From: WGMK01 sp046047315
GTDB taxonomy: Bacteria > Hydrogenedentota > Hydrogenedentia > Hydrogenedentales > JAEUWI01
Length of the DNA stretch: 47,412 nt
Direction of reading: 5' to 3'
Assembly: GCA_046047315.1 (NCBI GenBank)
Contig: JBJOID010000111.1
Span: 1 to 47,412, forward strand
The notes under the pieces were generated by a model. The model searched no databases. It had not been told where the DNA came from and worked only from the letters and a program-made list of their open reading frames with translations. Shown here one piece after another: positions 1 through 8,900 of the stretch. The position numbers and the translations under genes were made by a program. Numbering within the stretch: position 1 is the first letter of the stretch; every line of letters begins with the position of its first letter.

Positions 1-652
1 CCGTACGAATGAGTTTGAAGGGACCGTACTTGCTTTCGCCCTCGGCCCGCTCCGCGTGGCGCACGGGTATCTCCGTGATACGTCCGCCGATGTGCGCGAT
101 GTCCACCGGGAGATAGCGGCAGCGGTGGGTTAGCTGGCCCATTTCGTCCACGATATGCCGGCGAAATCCCTTGAGCGCGCAGCCGTAATCGTGCAGCGGC
201 ACTCGCGTCACCCGCGCAATGTACCAGTTCAGCGCGCGGGAGAAGACCTTGCGCGGCAGGCTGTCGTGGCGGTCCACGCGCCAGCCGTTCACCCAGTCGT
301 AGCCCGCATCGAGTTTCTCAATCAAGAGCGGAATATCTTCCGGGAAGTTCTGCAGGTCGGCATCGATCATGACGGCGTACTTGCCGCGCGCCCTTGAGAA
401 GCCCGCATAGAGCGCCGGGCTCTGCCCAAAGTTGCGCGACAGCCGCACCAGGCGCAGATGAGGGTTGCCGGGCATCAGGTCGCGCAGGATGCTCACGCTC
501 GCGTCGCGGCTGCCGTCGTCCACCGCGATGATCTCGAAGCTGCGGCCCAACGTGTTCAGCGTGGCGGTGATGCGTTCGACCACGCGCTCAACGGTGGCTT
601 CCTCGTTAAAGATCGGCACAACGACCGAGATTTCCGGCGTGCTGGATTGCAT
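1..652 (-). CDS. Family 2 glycosyltransferase (polyprenyl-phosphate sugar transferase type), 3' end outside window
   Basis: The gene runs leftward off the window edge; 217 residues are visible. The N-terminus reads ISVVVPIFNEE, followed by VDDGS (about residues 44-48) and the metal-binding DADLQ (97-101). A CALKGFRR segment lies near 160 and ESKYG near 209, the usual order of GT-A catalytic blocks in the DPM1/ArnC/GtrB group. These enzymes move a sugar from a nucleotide donor to a polyprenyl phosphate at the inner face of the membrane. The C-terminal membrane helices that would confirm the subgroup lie outside. The ATG at 650-652 is preceded by a purine-rich AGGGGAA. It diverges from the HMG-CoA reductase gene with 131 bases between them. 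The family call is firm; the substrate is unknown. Confidence 0.9.
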   Translation of the reverse strand, partial: MQSSTPEISVVVPIFNEEATVERVVERITATLNTLGRSFEIIAVDDGSRDASVSILRDLMPGNPHLRLVRLSRNFGQSPALYAGFSRARGKYAVMIDADLQNFPEDIPLLIEKLDAGYDWVNGWRVDRHDSLPRKVFSRALNWYIARVTRVPLHDYGCALKGFRRHIVDEMGQLTHRCRYLPVDIAHIGGRITEIPVRHAERAEGESKYGPFKLIRT

Positions 653-783
653 GGCTTCCCCTGCCCAAGGCTCAAGTGCGCGAGTGTAATGCATGCCTCC
701 GGAGAGCGTCAACGCCCGCAGTTGTGGAATCGTCGCCCATCTGTTAGCTTTCTTCTCCAATAGACCGGGAGAGGAGCAAAGCC

Positions 784-1956
784 ATGTCGAAGATTCCACG
801 CGACCGCGGCAATGACTACACGCGCGAGATGGCCGAAGTGCGTCAACGCTTTCTAATGGAGCAAGGCGGGGCCCGACTCCATCACGTCAACCAGTATTCC
901 TTCGACCCGGCCGTGCTGCCGGGAAACGTGGAGAATTTCACCGGAGTCGCGCAGGTGCCCATCGGCCTGGCCGGACCCTTGCTTGTCGACGGGGAGCATG
1001 CGCAGGGGGAGTTTTACGTGCCCCTCGCCACCACCGAGGGCACCTTGGTGGCCAGCTACAACCGTGGCATGAAGGCCCTGCACGCCAGCGGTGGCGTCAA
1101 GACCACCATCTGTTCCGATGCCATGCAGCGCGCTCCAGTCTTCATCTTTGAAGATGCCCGGCATGCGCGTGACTTCGGCGAATGGGTGAAGCAGGAGGAT
1201 ACCCTGGCTCAGATTCGCCAGATGGCGGAGTCCACCACCCGGGTTGGCAAGCTCAAGAGTATCGAGCACTACATCGCCAACAAGTTCTTGTATCTGCGCT
1301 TCAATTATTACACGGGCGACGCGGCGGGCCAGAACATGGTGGGCAAGGCCACCTTTGCGGCCTGCGAATGGATTAAGTCGCAACGCCCCGAGGTCTTGCA
1401 TTACTACCTCGAGTCCAACTTCGCCACGGACAAGAAAGGCTCACAGATCAACGTCATCCGTACCCGGGGCAAGCGCGTGACCGCCGAGGCCACGGTGCCC
1501 AAGGCCGTGCTCGAAAGCATGATGAATACCTCCACCGCGCCCCTGCACTACCACCACCAGATTGCGAACGTGGGGGGATTCATTTCTCACGTGAACAACA
1601 ATGGATGCCATAGTGCCAACGGTATCACCGCCATCTTTATCGCCACCGGGCAGGACGTGGCCAACGTCGCCGAGTCGTCTGCCGGAATTCTTTTTGCCGA
1701 GCGCACGGAGGACGACGCGCTCTACATCTCAATCACCATACCGTCCCTTATCGTGGGCACCTACGGCGGCGGCACCGGTTTAGCCACGCAGCGCGAATGT
1801 CTGGAAGTGCTTGGTTGCTATGGAGAGGGCAAGGTGATGAAGTTCGCCGAAATTGTGGCGGCGACCGTTCTCGCCGGAGAGCTCTCTCTGGCCAGTGCCA
1901 TCAGCGGATTGGACTGGGTGTCCAGCCACGACCAGTACGGCCGCAACCGACCCTAA
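784..1956 (+). CDS. hmgA: Class I-type hydroxymethylglutaryl-CoA reductase, soluble
   Basis: This 390-residue protein would reduce HMG-CoA to mevalonate with NAD(P)H, the committed step of the mevalonate isoprenoid route. Catalytic residues align with the human enzyme: Glu85 in ATTEG, Lys217 in ATDKK, Asp291 in TGQDVANV and the C-terminal His382 in SSHDQYGRN. GTYGGGTGL and LAGELSLASAIS are also typical of class I. The cofactor loop reads TGDAAGQNM where class I enzymes usually have GDAMGMNM, so cofactor preference may differ. There is no membrane domain, as in archaeal and bacterial forms. GAGAGGAG lies at good spacing before the ATG. No other mevalonate gene is in the window, so pathway completeness cannot be judged. 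Confidence 0.9.
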   Translation: MSKIPRDRGNDYTREMAEVRQRFLMEQGGARLHHVNQYSFDPAVLPGNVENFTGVAQVPIGLAGPLLVDGEHAQGEFYVPLATTEGTLVASYNRGMKALHASGGVKTTICSDAMQRAPVFIFEDARHARDFGEWVKQEDTLAQIRQMAESTTRVGKLKSIEHYIANKFLYLRFNYYTGDAAGQNMVGKATFAACEWIKSQRPEVLHYYLESNFATDKKGSQINVIRTRGKRVTAEATVPKAVLESMMNTSTAPLHYHHQIANVGGFISHVNNNGCHSANGITAIFIATGQDVANVAESSAGILFAERTEDDALYISITIPSLIVGTYGGGTGLATQRECLEVLGCYGEGKVMKFAEIVAATVLAGELSLASAISGLDWVSSHDQYGRNRP

Positions 1957-1977
1957 ATTTTTTGCGCAACATTCGGC

Positions 1978-2026
1978 TTGACAGCTGCTACTGGACCTGA
2001 TAAATTAACTGACGGGTTGGTTAATT
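1978..2026 (+). promoter_or_regulatory. Sigma-70 promoter with inverted-repeat operator upstream of the TetR gene
   Basis: A perfect -35 TTGACA (1978-1983), a 17-base spacer and TAAATT as -10 (2001-2006) precede the TetR gene. An inverted repeat, AATTAAC (2003-2009) and GTTAATT (2020-2026) with a 10-base spacer, overlaps the -10 and the start point. This size and position are typical of TetR-family autorepression operators. Binding by the neighbouring regulator is inference. Confidence 0.75.
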
Positions 2027-2048
2027 AATATGAGGCGATAAGACTTCC

Positions 2049-2675
2049 ATGGAAGCGGTTGAACAGAGAGGACCTGGGCGCCCGGTGGATCCGGCGCGCC
2101 GGAGGCAACGCCGCCGGGAGATTCTTGACGCTGCGGCAAGGGTGTTCTCCGAGCGCGGATATGCCAGCACCGACGTGGCCCAGATTGCTGCAATGGCCGG
2201 CCTGACTAAGGCCAGCGTCTACCATTATTTTGAGAGCAAGGAAGCCCTCTTTTTTGCGACTGTGGACGCCAAGCTCGGGATGATAGCGCAACAGATGGCG
2301 TCGTTGGCGGACAGTGTGGGCGACCGCCTCGAGGGTATTGGGGCAGCCGTTGAGGCCTATCTCCGCTTCTTTAGTGAGAATCCGGACGCGGTCGAGTTGA
2401 TGATAGAAGAGCGGTCGAGTTTCAAGACGCGCGAAAAACACACCTACGTCCTGTATCGCGAAGCGACCCTGCCCAAATGGACGGCGGCGCTGGAAGCCCA
2501 GATAGCCAGCGGTACCCTTCGGAAAGTTCCCCCCGTGGCCACGCTCAGGCTTTTGAGCGACCTGCTCTTCGGGCGCGTGATCAACAATTTCTTCGTGGGC
2601 GATCCTCGTCCGATACGGGAACAGAGCGAAGAAATCTTGGATGTATTGTTGCTGGGGCTCTTGCCGAGAGCCTGA
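2049..2675 (+). CDS. TetR/AcrR-family transcriptional regulator
   Basis: A 208-residue protein with an N-terminal TetR helix-turn-helix. REILDAAARVFSERGY leads into TDVAQIAAMAGLTKASVYHYF and the SKEALF turn (about residues 25-70). The remaining helical part should be the ligand-binding and dimerisation domain; it is family-variable and gives no clue to ligand. It is preceded by a strong promoter overlapped by a palindrome, suggesting autoregulation. R2lox starts 53 bases downstream in the same direction with no terminator between, so the two are probably co-transcribed and the regulator likely controls the oxidase. The inducer may be a fatty acid or acyl-CoA, by analogy with relatives; this is not shown by the sequence. 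Confidence 0.9.
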   Translation: MEAVEQRGPGRPVDPARRRQRRREILDAAARVFSERGYASTDVAQIAAMAGLTKASVYHYFESKEALFFATVDAKLGMIAQQMASLADSVGDRLEGIGAAVEAYLRFFSENPDAVELMIEERSSFKTREKHTYVLYREATLPKWTAALEAQIASGTLRKVPPVATLRLLSDLLFGRVINNFFVGDPRPIREQSEEILDVLLLGLLPRA

Positions 2676-2728
2676 TGTGATGGGGATGTACCGCCAAAGA
2701 ACCGGGGTACCCGGGAGGATTGACCGCC

Positions 2729-3619
2729 ATGAATCATGATACCTTCACCACAACCCGAGACGGGTTGGATCGAAACAGCTTGCCCATGGGCCTCTGGGAA
2801 AAGGCCAAGAAGTATGGGATCTGGAACCCGGCGGACATCGACTTTACGCGCGACAAGGAAGACTTCGCCCGCATGAGCGATGCCGAGCGTGACTTGTTTA
2901 TGCGCGCGGCCGCGAACTTTGTGGCGGGGGAGGAGGCCGTGACGCTCGACCTGCTTCCCCTCATCGGCGTAATCGCGCGGGAGGGCCGGCTTGAGGAGGA
3001 AATGTTCCTCACTTCGTTCCTCTGGGAAGAAGCCAAGCACGTCGATTTCTTTAGCCGTTTCCTCAAGGAGGTTACCGGCACCCAAGGCGGGCTGGAGCAC
3101 TACTGCGGGGAGAACTACCGCAAGCTCTTTTATGAAAAGCTGCCGACCAACCTGCACGCGCTTGCCGCCGATTCCTCTCCGCGCGCCCAGGTGCGCGCCT
3201 CCGCCACCTACAACATGGTTGTCGAGGGAATGCTGGCGGAGACCGGCTATCACATCTTCTTCCACGTCATGGACCGCGAGAACATTCTCCCGGGCTTTCG
3301 CGAGGGCATTTACAACCTGAAGCGGGATGAGTCGCGTCACATTGCCTATGGAGTGCATCTTCTCTCGCGCCTCCTCGCGGAAGACCCGTCCCTAAGCGAC
3401 GTCTTTGAAGAGACCATGGCCGACCTTTTCCCACTCGGCTATGGTCTGATCGAGGAGATATTCCAGGCTTACGGTGATGCCGTGCCCTACGGACTCAATC
3501 CCGGCGAGTTTCTCGCCTATGCCTCCAGCCAATATGAGAAGCGGTATACCCGCATCATGAAGGCACACCAGGAGGGCAGCATCGCGGACGACGTCGAACA
3601 GGTGTTGCTCGAGGTCTGA
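2729..3619 (+). CDS. R2-like ligand-binding oxidase (R2lox, Mn/Fe ferritin-like protein)
   Basis: A 296-residue ferritin-superfamily protein resembling ribonucleotide reductase R2 but of the R2lox group. Metal ligands are visible as Glu68 (GEEAV), Glu101 and His104 (EEAKH), Glu166 (MVVEG), Glu201 and His204 (DESRH). The Val71 and Tyr161 that form the ether cross-link in characterised R2lox proteins are both present in the right spacing (Glu+3 and Glu-5). These enzymes carry a Mn/Fe site with a bound long-chain fatty acid; the physiological reaction is unknown. Start chosen at ATG 2729 because GGGAGGA (2713-2719) is 9 bases upstream; the in-frame TTG at 2720 abuts that site. It sits behind a TetR gene and ends in a strong terminator. 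Confidence 0.92.
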   Translation: MNHDTFTTTRDGLDRNSLPMGLWEKAKKYGIWNPADIDFTRDKEDFARMSDAERDLFMRAAANFVAGEEAVTLDLLPLIGVIAREGRLEEEMFLTSFLWEEAKHVDFFSRFLKEVTGTQGGLEHYCGENYRKLFYEKLPTNLHALAADSSPRAQVRASATYNMVVEGMLAETGYHIFFHVMDRENILPGFREGIYNLKRDESRHIAYGVHLLSRLLAEDPSLSDVFEETMADLFPLGYGLIEEIFQAYGDAVPYGLNPGEFLAYASSQYEKRYTRIMKAHQEGSIADDVEQVLLEV

Positions 3620-3625
3620 AGACCG

Positions 3626-3970
3626 TCAAGTGTCGAGAGAATCCGGACGGCTGTACTTCCAGCGCGTCCGGATTTTTTCGCTTTCGCGCTCCATCACCAC
3701 GCAGGACAGGGCATGCGCCCGGTCTTCCATCGTCGGCTGGTCCATGGCCTCGGCGAAGCGCCGCTCCTGGATGTCCAGCAGGTACATCGCAGTGGCGAGT
3801 TTCTGGGGATTCCTGCGCAGTAATTCAAGGATACGCTCCTCAAAGACCGCGCGCACCGTCTCCCAATCGGACGTCGGGGTGTCGCCGGATGGTGCGGAAA
3901 CACCCCAGTCCTTGTTGAGGACCGTAACAAGCGCGTGGAACGCGGCGGAACTTGGTTCAGGTAGATTCAT
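3626..3970 (-). CDS. Conserved-looking hypothetical protein, 114 residues
   Basis: I do not recognise a named family. The protein is acidic and helical; the most distinctive stretch is LLRRNPQKLATAMYLLDIQE with RRFAEAMDQP after it, then VVMERESEKIRTR near the C-terminus. I have an impression of similar small proteins in Bacteroidota and PVC genomes, but no function. AGGAG is five bases upstream of the ATG, which supports real expression. It diverges from rnd. Its last 16 codons are made from the terminator stem of the convergent R2lox gene, so the C-terminus doubles as RNA structure. No signal peptide or membrane segment is visible. Confidence 0.7.
   Translation of the reverse strand: MNLPEPSSAAFHALVTVLNKDWGVSAPSGDTPTSDWETVRAVFEERILELLRRNPQKLATAMYLLDIQERRFAEAMDQPTMEDRAHALSCVVMERESEKIRTRWKYSRPDSLDT
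3640..3678 (+). terminator. Rho-independent terminator after R2lox
   Basis: A perfect 10-bp stem, AATCCGGACG (3640-3649) with CGTCCGGATT (3665-3674), is followed by a run of T to 3678. The loop contains an extra CTG/CAG pairing. It ends the TetR-R2lox transcript and lies inside the 3' coding end of the opposing small gene. Confidence 0.88.
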
Positions 3971-3987
3971 TACGACTCCTGGCGGCC

Positions 3988-4018
3988 TTGTGCAACCCAG
4001 CAGGCAATCTCGTATAAT
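3988..4018 (+). promoter_or_regulatory. Probable sigma-70 promoter of rnd
   Basis: A perfect -10 TATAAT at 4013-4018 is preceded by a weak -35 TTGTGC (3988-3993) at a long 19-base spacing. Transcription would start near 4025, giving a leader of about 38 bases without an obvious ribosome-binding site. Confidence 0.5.
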
Positions 4019-4062
4019 TTCCGAATGCTACGCATGGATACTTCAAGCCTCTGGATTTTCCC

Positions 4063-5211
4063 GTGACCCTGCGTCCCTACCAGTATATCGACACCCCGTC
4101 CGCCTGGCGCGAGTGCGCGATGCATTTGCGAGACGAACCCAAGATAGCGCTGGACGTCGAGGCCAACAGCCTGTATGTGTACCGCGAGTACCTTTGCCTG
4201 TTGCAAATTTCTGTGCCCGGGGGGGATTACATCGTTGACCCGCTGGCGGGTTTCACCCTCGAGGGACTGGAAGACATCCTCGCAGACCCGGCAATCGAGA
4301 AGATATTCCATGCTTCGGAGTACGACCTTATCCTGCTCAAGCGGGACTATGGCTGGGATGTGACCAACCTCTTCGACACCATGTGGGCGGCGCGCATTCT
4401 CGGTTTTCAGAATATGGGCTTGGCGTGGTTTCTTGAGCACTACTATGAAGTGACCCTCAGCAAGAAGCATCAGAAGGCCAACTGGGGCGCTCGCCCGCTC
4501 ACGCCATCGCAGCTTGAGTATGCCCAAAAAGACACTCACTACCTTATCGAATTGCGCGATCGGCTGGAGTCGGAGTTGAAAGAGCAAGGCCGCCTTGAGG
4601 AGGCGCGTGAAATCTTTGCGGAGATTGCGCAGGTTAAGGTGCCGGACCGCACTTTCACCGAGCATTCTTTTTGGTCGATCTCCGGTGCGCACGATCTGAA
4701 CCCCCGAGGACGTGCAATCCTCAAGGAACTGGACACGCTGCGAGACGGGGAAGCCAAGCGGCGCAATTTGCCGCCCTTTAAGGTGGTTTCAAACGCCACG
4801 TTGGTGGCGATTGCGAAGAAGCGGCCGCGTGACCGTGCCACTTTGGAACGCATCCCCGGACTTTCCCGCCCAGCCTTCGAGCGCATGGGCGATGCCTTTC
4901 TGCGCGCGGTCGAACGCGGAATGAAAAGCGAGCCTCCTCGCTCGCCGCAGCGTCCGGCCCGCTTGGAAGTGGAGGAGCGTGACCGTCTGGAAGCGTTGAC
5001 GGAGTGGCGCAAGCGCACGGCCCAGGAGCGGGGCGTCCAGAGCGATGTGGTGTTGCACCGCGACACCCTCTTCAACGTGGCAAGGGCCAACCCCACTTCG
5101 CTGGAGGATCTGGCGGGCATCGATGGCTTCGGGCCGGCTCGTCGAAAGCTTTACGGCGAGAGCATTATCGCGGCGCTTCAAGCCGTCGCGCGTTCTGAGT
5201 CCCGGGTGTAG
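4063..5211 (+). CDS. rnd: Ribonuclease D with tandem HRDC domains
   Basis: A 382-residue 3'-5' exoribonuclease that trims tRNA and other structured RNA 3' ends. The DEDDy exonuclease domain covers about residues 5-190: Asp31 and Glu33 (LDVEANS), Asp88 (HASEYDL), and Tyr153 with Asp157 (YAQKD). Two HRDC modules follow, about 220-295 and 310-378, each ending in a helix-hairpin-like IPGLSRPAF or IDGFGPARR. The length matches E. coli RNase D. Translation starts at GTG 4063; upstream ATGs at 4025 and 4034 are out of frame. No clear Shine-Dalgarno is visible. The 3' end overlaps the opposing membrane-protein gene by 34 bases. Confidence 0.93.
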   Translation: MTLRPYQYIDTPSAWRECAMHLRDEPKIALDVEANSLYVYREYLCLLQISVPGGDYIVDPLAGFTLEGLEDILADPAIEKIFHASEYDLILLKRDYGWDVTNLFDTMWAARILGFQNMGLAWFLEHYYEVTLSKKHQKANWGARPLTPSQLEYAQKDTHYLIELRDRLESELKEQGRLEEAREIFAEIAQVKVPDRTFTEHSFWSISGAHDLNPRGRAILKELDTLRDGEAKRRNLPPFKVVSNATLVAIAKKRPRDRATLERIPGLSRPAFERMGDAFLRAVERGMKSEPPRSPQRPARLEVEERDRLEALTEWRKRTAQERGVQSDVVLHRDTLFNVARANPTSLEDLAGIDGFGPARRKLYGESIIAALQAVARSESRV

Positions 5212-5744
5212 GCAAGCCCGGCGAAGACCAGTACGAACACGATTCCTGCAAGGACGATGGCGAACTTGGGCGCTGCGCTCCACCACGCCAGCGGCGCCAG
5301 CCAGGCCGCCGTATTCCCCTTCAGCAGGGCTATCAGGGCGGCGTTTTCCTCCGCGTCCAGCAAGCCCGCCAGCCACTGGAGCCAAGCCAGCCACCGGCCG
5401 CAGGCCAGCAACCTCTTCTTGCGGGTATTTCTCAAAACCGCGAGAATTCCCAGGGCAATGGCCTGCGGGTAGCAAAGCAGAAACGCATAGTCGATATAAA
5501 TTTGCCCAATGGCTCGCTCACAGTTCTCGGGTCCCCAACTCGACATGATGGCCTGGGCCCGCTCCAGTGTTCCCGAGAACTCAAAGTGGATGATGTTGTA
5601 GGCGGCGGGTTTTCCCGGGGTGTTCCCCGTAAAATCCGCAAGCAGGCCCTGCAATATGGCGGCAATCGCGACGGTGGCGATGATGGAAGACCAATACAGG
5701 CGGCGCAGGAGCAGCGGGTGCAAGGCTTCGAAGGGGTGCTTCAT
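5178..5744 (-). CDS. Hypothetical multi-pass membrane protein
   Basis: About 188 residues with four hydrophobic segments: after the basic N-terminus (WSSIIATVAIAAILQGLLA), around 80-100 (YAFLLCYPQAIALGILAV), around 115-150, and near the C-terminus (FAIVLAGIVFVLVFAGLAY). The region after the first helix, HFEFSGTLERAQAIMSSWG, would be outside or soluble. No family is recognised. A longer reading to ATG 5786 is possible but unlikely. A good promoter (TTGCTT, 17 bases, TATAGT on this strand) lies within that extension and puts the transcription start at about 5745, so ATG 5744 would give a leaderless mRNA. The gene converges on rnd with a 34-base overlap. Confidence 0.7.
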   Translation of the reverse strand: MKHPFEALHPLLLRRLYWSSIIATVAIAAILQGLLADFTGNTPGKPAAYNIIHFEFSGTLERAQAIMSSWGPENCERAIGQIYIDYAFLLCYPQAIALGILAVLRNTRKKRLLACGRWLAWLQWLAGLLDAEENAALIALLKGNTAAWLAPLAWWSAAPKFAIVLAGIVFVLVFAGLAYTRDSERATA

Positions 5745-5751
5745 GGGTGGA

Positions 5752-5780
5752 ACTATAGGGTGCACGCGCGGGTTAAGCAA
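5752..5780 (-). promoter_or_regulatory. Promoter of the membrane-protein gene, probably leaderless
   Basis: On the minus strand TTGCTT (5775-5780), a 17-base spacer and TATAGT (5752-5757) form a plausible sigma-70 promoter. The expected start lies at the ATG at 5744, and no ribosome-binding site precedes that ATG. Confidence 0.5.
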
Positions 5781-5849
5781 GCCCATTCAGTATGAAACAC
5801 ATTCAACTCGCCGGGAGTCTCATCTCCGGCGGCAAGTTGCCGAATTTAG

Positions 5850-5858
5850 TGGTACAAT
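5850..5858 (+). promoter_or_regulatory. Extended -10 promoter element upstream of the giant secreted protein
   Basis: TGGTACAAT is an extended -10 (TGn plus TACAAT) about 90 bases before ATG 5949. No convincing -35 is found at normal spacing. Similar elements precede several other genes in the window (20088, 27633, 30171, 35283). Confidence 0.45.
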
Positions 5859-5948
5859 CACAGCGGCTGGGTGTACCTTGCGGAGGACGGGTCATTCGAG
5901 CCGGATCGCGATAGCGTAAGTTGTAACATTGGGGGTATCGCTTTTCGC

Positions 5949-8900
5949 ATGAGACACGGGCCTTGGGCCGCAATCGCGGCAGTCTGCCTGATTCCATTCT
6001 GGACCGCCGCCGCGGTCCCGCTCTCCCTTGATTCCCCCGCAGCCTATCTTCGCACCGGGGATTCGATCGCTCTCGAAGTGTCGCCAGACATCGCGCTTGA
6101 TCCTGATTGGAGCTATCTCTGGTCTGTGGATGTTGGCACGGTCGCGGGACAAGGAAGCGATGCGCTTTACACGGCACCGGCCTCGAAGGGTTTCGCCCTT
6201 GTGCGGGTGGAGGTGCGCGACGCGGCCGATCTCCCCGTGGCTATCCTTTATCGTCCGCTGCTGATTTACAAGCAGTTCGCCCTCATCAAAGCGGATGACC
6301 TCGTCAGTTATGACGCGACACTGGCCTCGGCATGGGAACAGTACCTTTTCTACATGAGCGAAACCCGGCGGCTCAAGCACTCCACCGGCATTATCACCAA
6401 CTCGCTCCTTTTCTACGCCCTCGCGGAAGCCAATCCCTTTACAGCCGCCATTCGTTCACAGAAGGCATCGGGGCTTACGGAGTTCTGGCACCATGGCTAC
6501 GACCACTCCAGCGAAGTTGTCGGCATGGCGCCCAGCCTGCTCGATCCACGTCCTGCACAACCTTCCCCGCTGAAGAGTACGGTTCTCACCGAGTTTTCCG
6601 GGCGGCCCTATGCCTTTCAGAAGGAGCGACTCGAAGACGGACTTGAGCTTTCGCGTGAAGTTCTGGGATTTCCGATGCACACCTTCGGCGCGCCCTTCGG
6701 CGCGAGTGATGCGGTAACCACCACGGTGGTGGACGAATCGCTGGATATCGAGGTATGGCTTGACGGGCAAGCGGGCAGCGCCAAGCGGGTGATACCGGTG
6801 GATGGCATTCTCGTGGAGAATCCAACCGGCTATCCGAGGGTAGACCAGTTCACAGAGGGCTACAATCCTGCCGCTCCACGTATCGTGATGCAGGTGCATC
6901 CCGGCTACATAGAAGAGGGAGAAGAGACCTTTATCGAGCGGTTCGCTGCTTGGGAGTCCATTCTCGACACCGTGGAGGCAAACGGGGCAACGTTCATTAC
7001 GCCGTTCGAATATCACCGCCTTCTCACGGATGCGATTTTTCCACTGCATCCTGACGAAGATAGCGACGGGGACGGGGTGGGGGATTTCGATGAGGGTCAG
7101 GGCGATGAGGACGCGGATGGGCGTCCCAACTTCCTCGACCCGGACAGCGATGGCATCGAAGGGCCCCGGGTTAGGAACCTGACCGCCACGCGAATCGCCG
7201 CCGGTCTCTTCGAGGTGGATTTCGATCTGTTCAGCCCAGCCACCGATCCGGTGGATTTGCTGGTGGAATATGTCGAGGGTGAGGCTGCCCCGGTCATCTT
7301 GAGCGGCCTTACGGGAGACCTCAGCAATGTATTGCCAGGGCCGGACCGGAGCATAACGTGGGATGCCTCGCTTGATTTGCCCGATGAGGAATTGTCCGGG
7401 CTTCAACTCCGCCTGACGCCGGTTCCAGTTATCTCTGCAATGCCCGAGCTGGTTGAGCTACATGCAGGGTCGTTTACGCAGGGTTGCCCTGCCTGCGCCG
7501 GTGGCGATTCATATCCTCCCTTCCCGATTACGCACGATGCCTACGAAATTGGAAAGTACGAGGTTACCAATCTGGAACTCTCGGATGTTCTGGACTACGC
7601 CTATTCACAAGGCTATCTCTTTGCGGAGGACGGCGATCCCTATTCGGGGGGAGACGTGTATCACGGCGGACAGATGCTTCTGGCTTTGTCGAGCCCGGAA
7701 TCACAGGTGACCTTCGCCGCCGGGGATTTCGCCCCGAAGACCCGTGATTCACTTTCCATGGATGAACACCCGGCGGTGTACGTCACCTGGTATGGCGCGG
7801 TGGCCTATTGCAACTGGCGCAGCGAAATGAACGGATTGACGCCAGCCTATGCGTTAGGGGGAGACTGGCGGCTCAAGTATCCCTATACCAATGGCTACCG
7901 TCTGCCCACCGAGGCCGAATGGGAGCGTGCTTCAAGCGAGGCAATCCCATCGGCAGCGGCTTTGTATGGTTTCGGTGCGGCGGTGCTGGATGACAGCCGC
8001 GCCAATTATCAGGAAGCGAACCCGCTTGCCCTTACAGGCGAGCCCTTCACCACGCCCACCGGGTACTACGACGGCGGGAATGCCACGGTGGACAGTCCCA
8101 GCCCTGCCGGGGCATACGACCTCAGCGGCAACGTGGCGGAATGGGTGCACGATCAATTCGCACCCTATCAGGAGCGCGATGCGCCATTGCATAACCCCCG
8201 GGGTAGCGACACCCGTCCAAGGCGTGTGATCAAGGGAGGGAGTTGGAGTGACGATCCTGCGGCCCTTGAATACGCCTCTCGTGAGAACCGCTATGCCAAT
8301 CATGCCTCGAACCGCGTTGGCTTCCGGGTCGCGCGTGCGGCGCAGTCGGGTTCTGGAAAAACCGCCCCATTCGACGTGGATACACGGGCACCCTTTATTG
8401 AAAGTATAGCGCCAGTTGAAGCACCCGAAGCGGACGTCTTTGAATTCGCCTTCCTTGTAAAATTCTCAGAGCCGGTCGACGGGCTCGACCTTTCCATGTT
8501 CAGCCTCTCGATCTCGGGCATTGTCGAGGTGGCGCCCTCGATCGTCTCTTGGTCTGGGAGTGGAAGCGACTACACCGTGACCGTTGCGACGGGCGTCATG
8601 CAGGGCGACCTTAGCCTCGTGCTTGATGACCCCGGGACCTTTGCGCGCGACGCCGGCGACAACCCCTTGTCCGCATTGCCGGTTTCTTCGGCTCCCGTTT
8701 CGATAGACACCTTGGCGCCCGCCGTATACGGGATCGAATTGATTGGCACGCCGGGCCTGCGGGAAGAGCAGGTGCAGTTTCTGATCACCTTCAGCAAGCC
8801 GGTCATCGAGGTCGTTGCTGGAGATTTTGCCGTTCCAACCAGTGGAGAGCTTGGGACCGCACCGGCGGTATTGAGCGTGGTGGGAAGCGGCACCAGCAGG

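Noticed and set aside
2702..2716. GGGTACCC palindrome just upstream of R2lox.
   Set aside because: It is an eight-base palindrome overlapping the ribosome-binding region; it is too short to call an operator next to the better site at 2003-2026.
3630..4238. A 202-codon plus-strand frame across the 114-residue gene and the rnd start.
   Set aside because: It would run through the R2lox terminator and overlap rnd out of frame; the minus-strand gene has a good ribosome-binding site.
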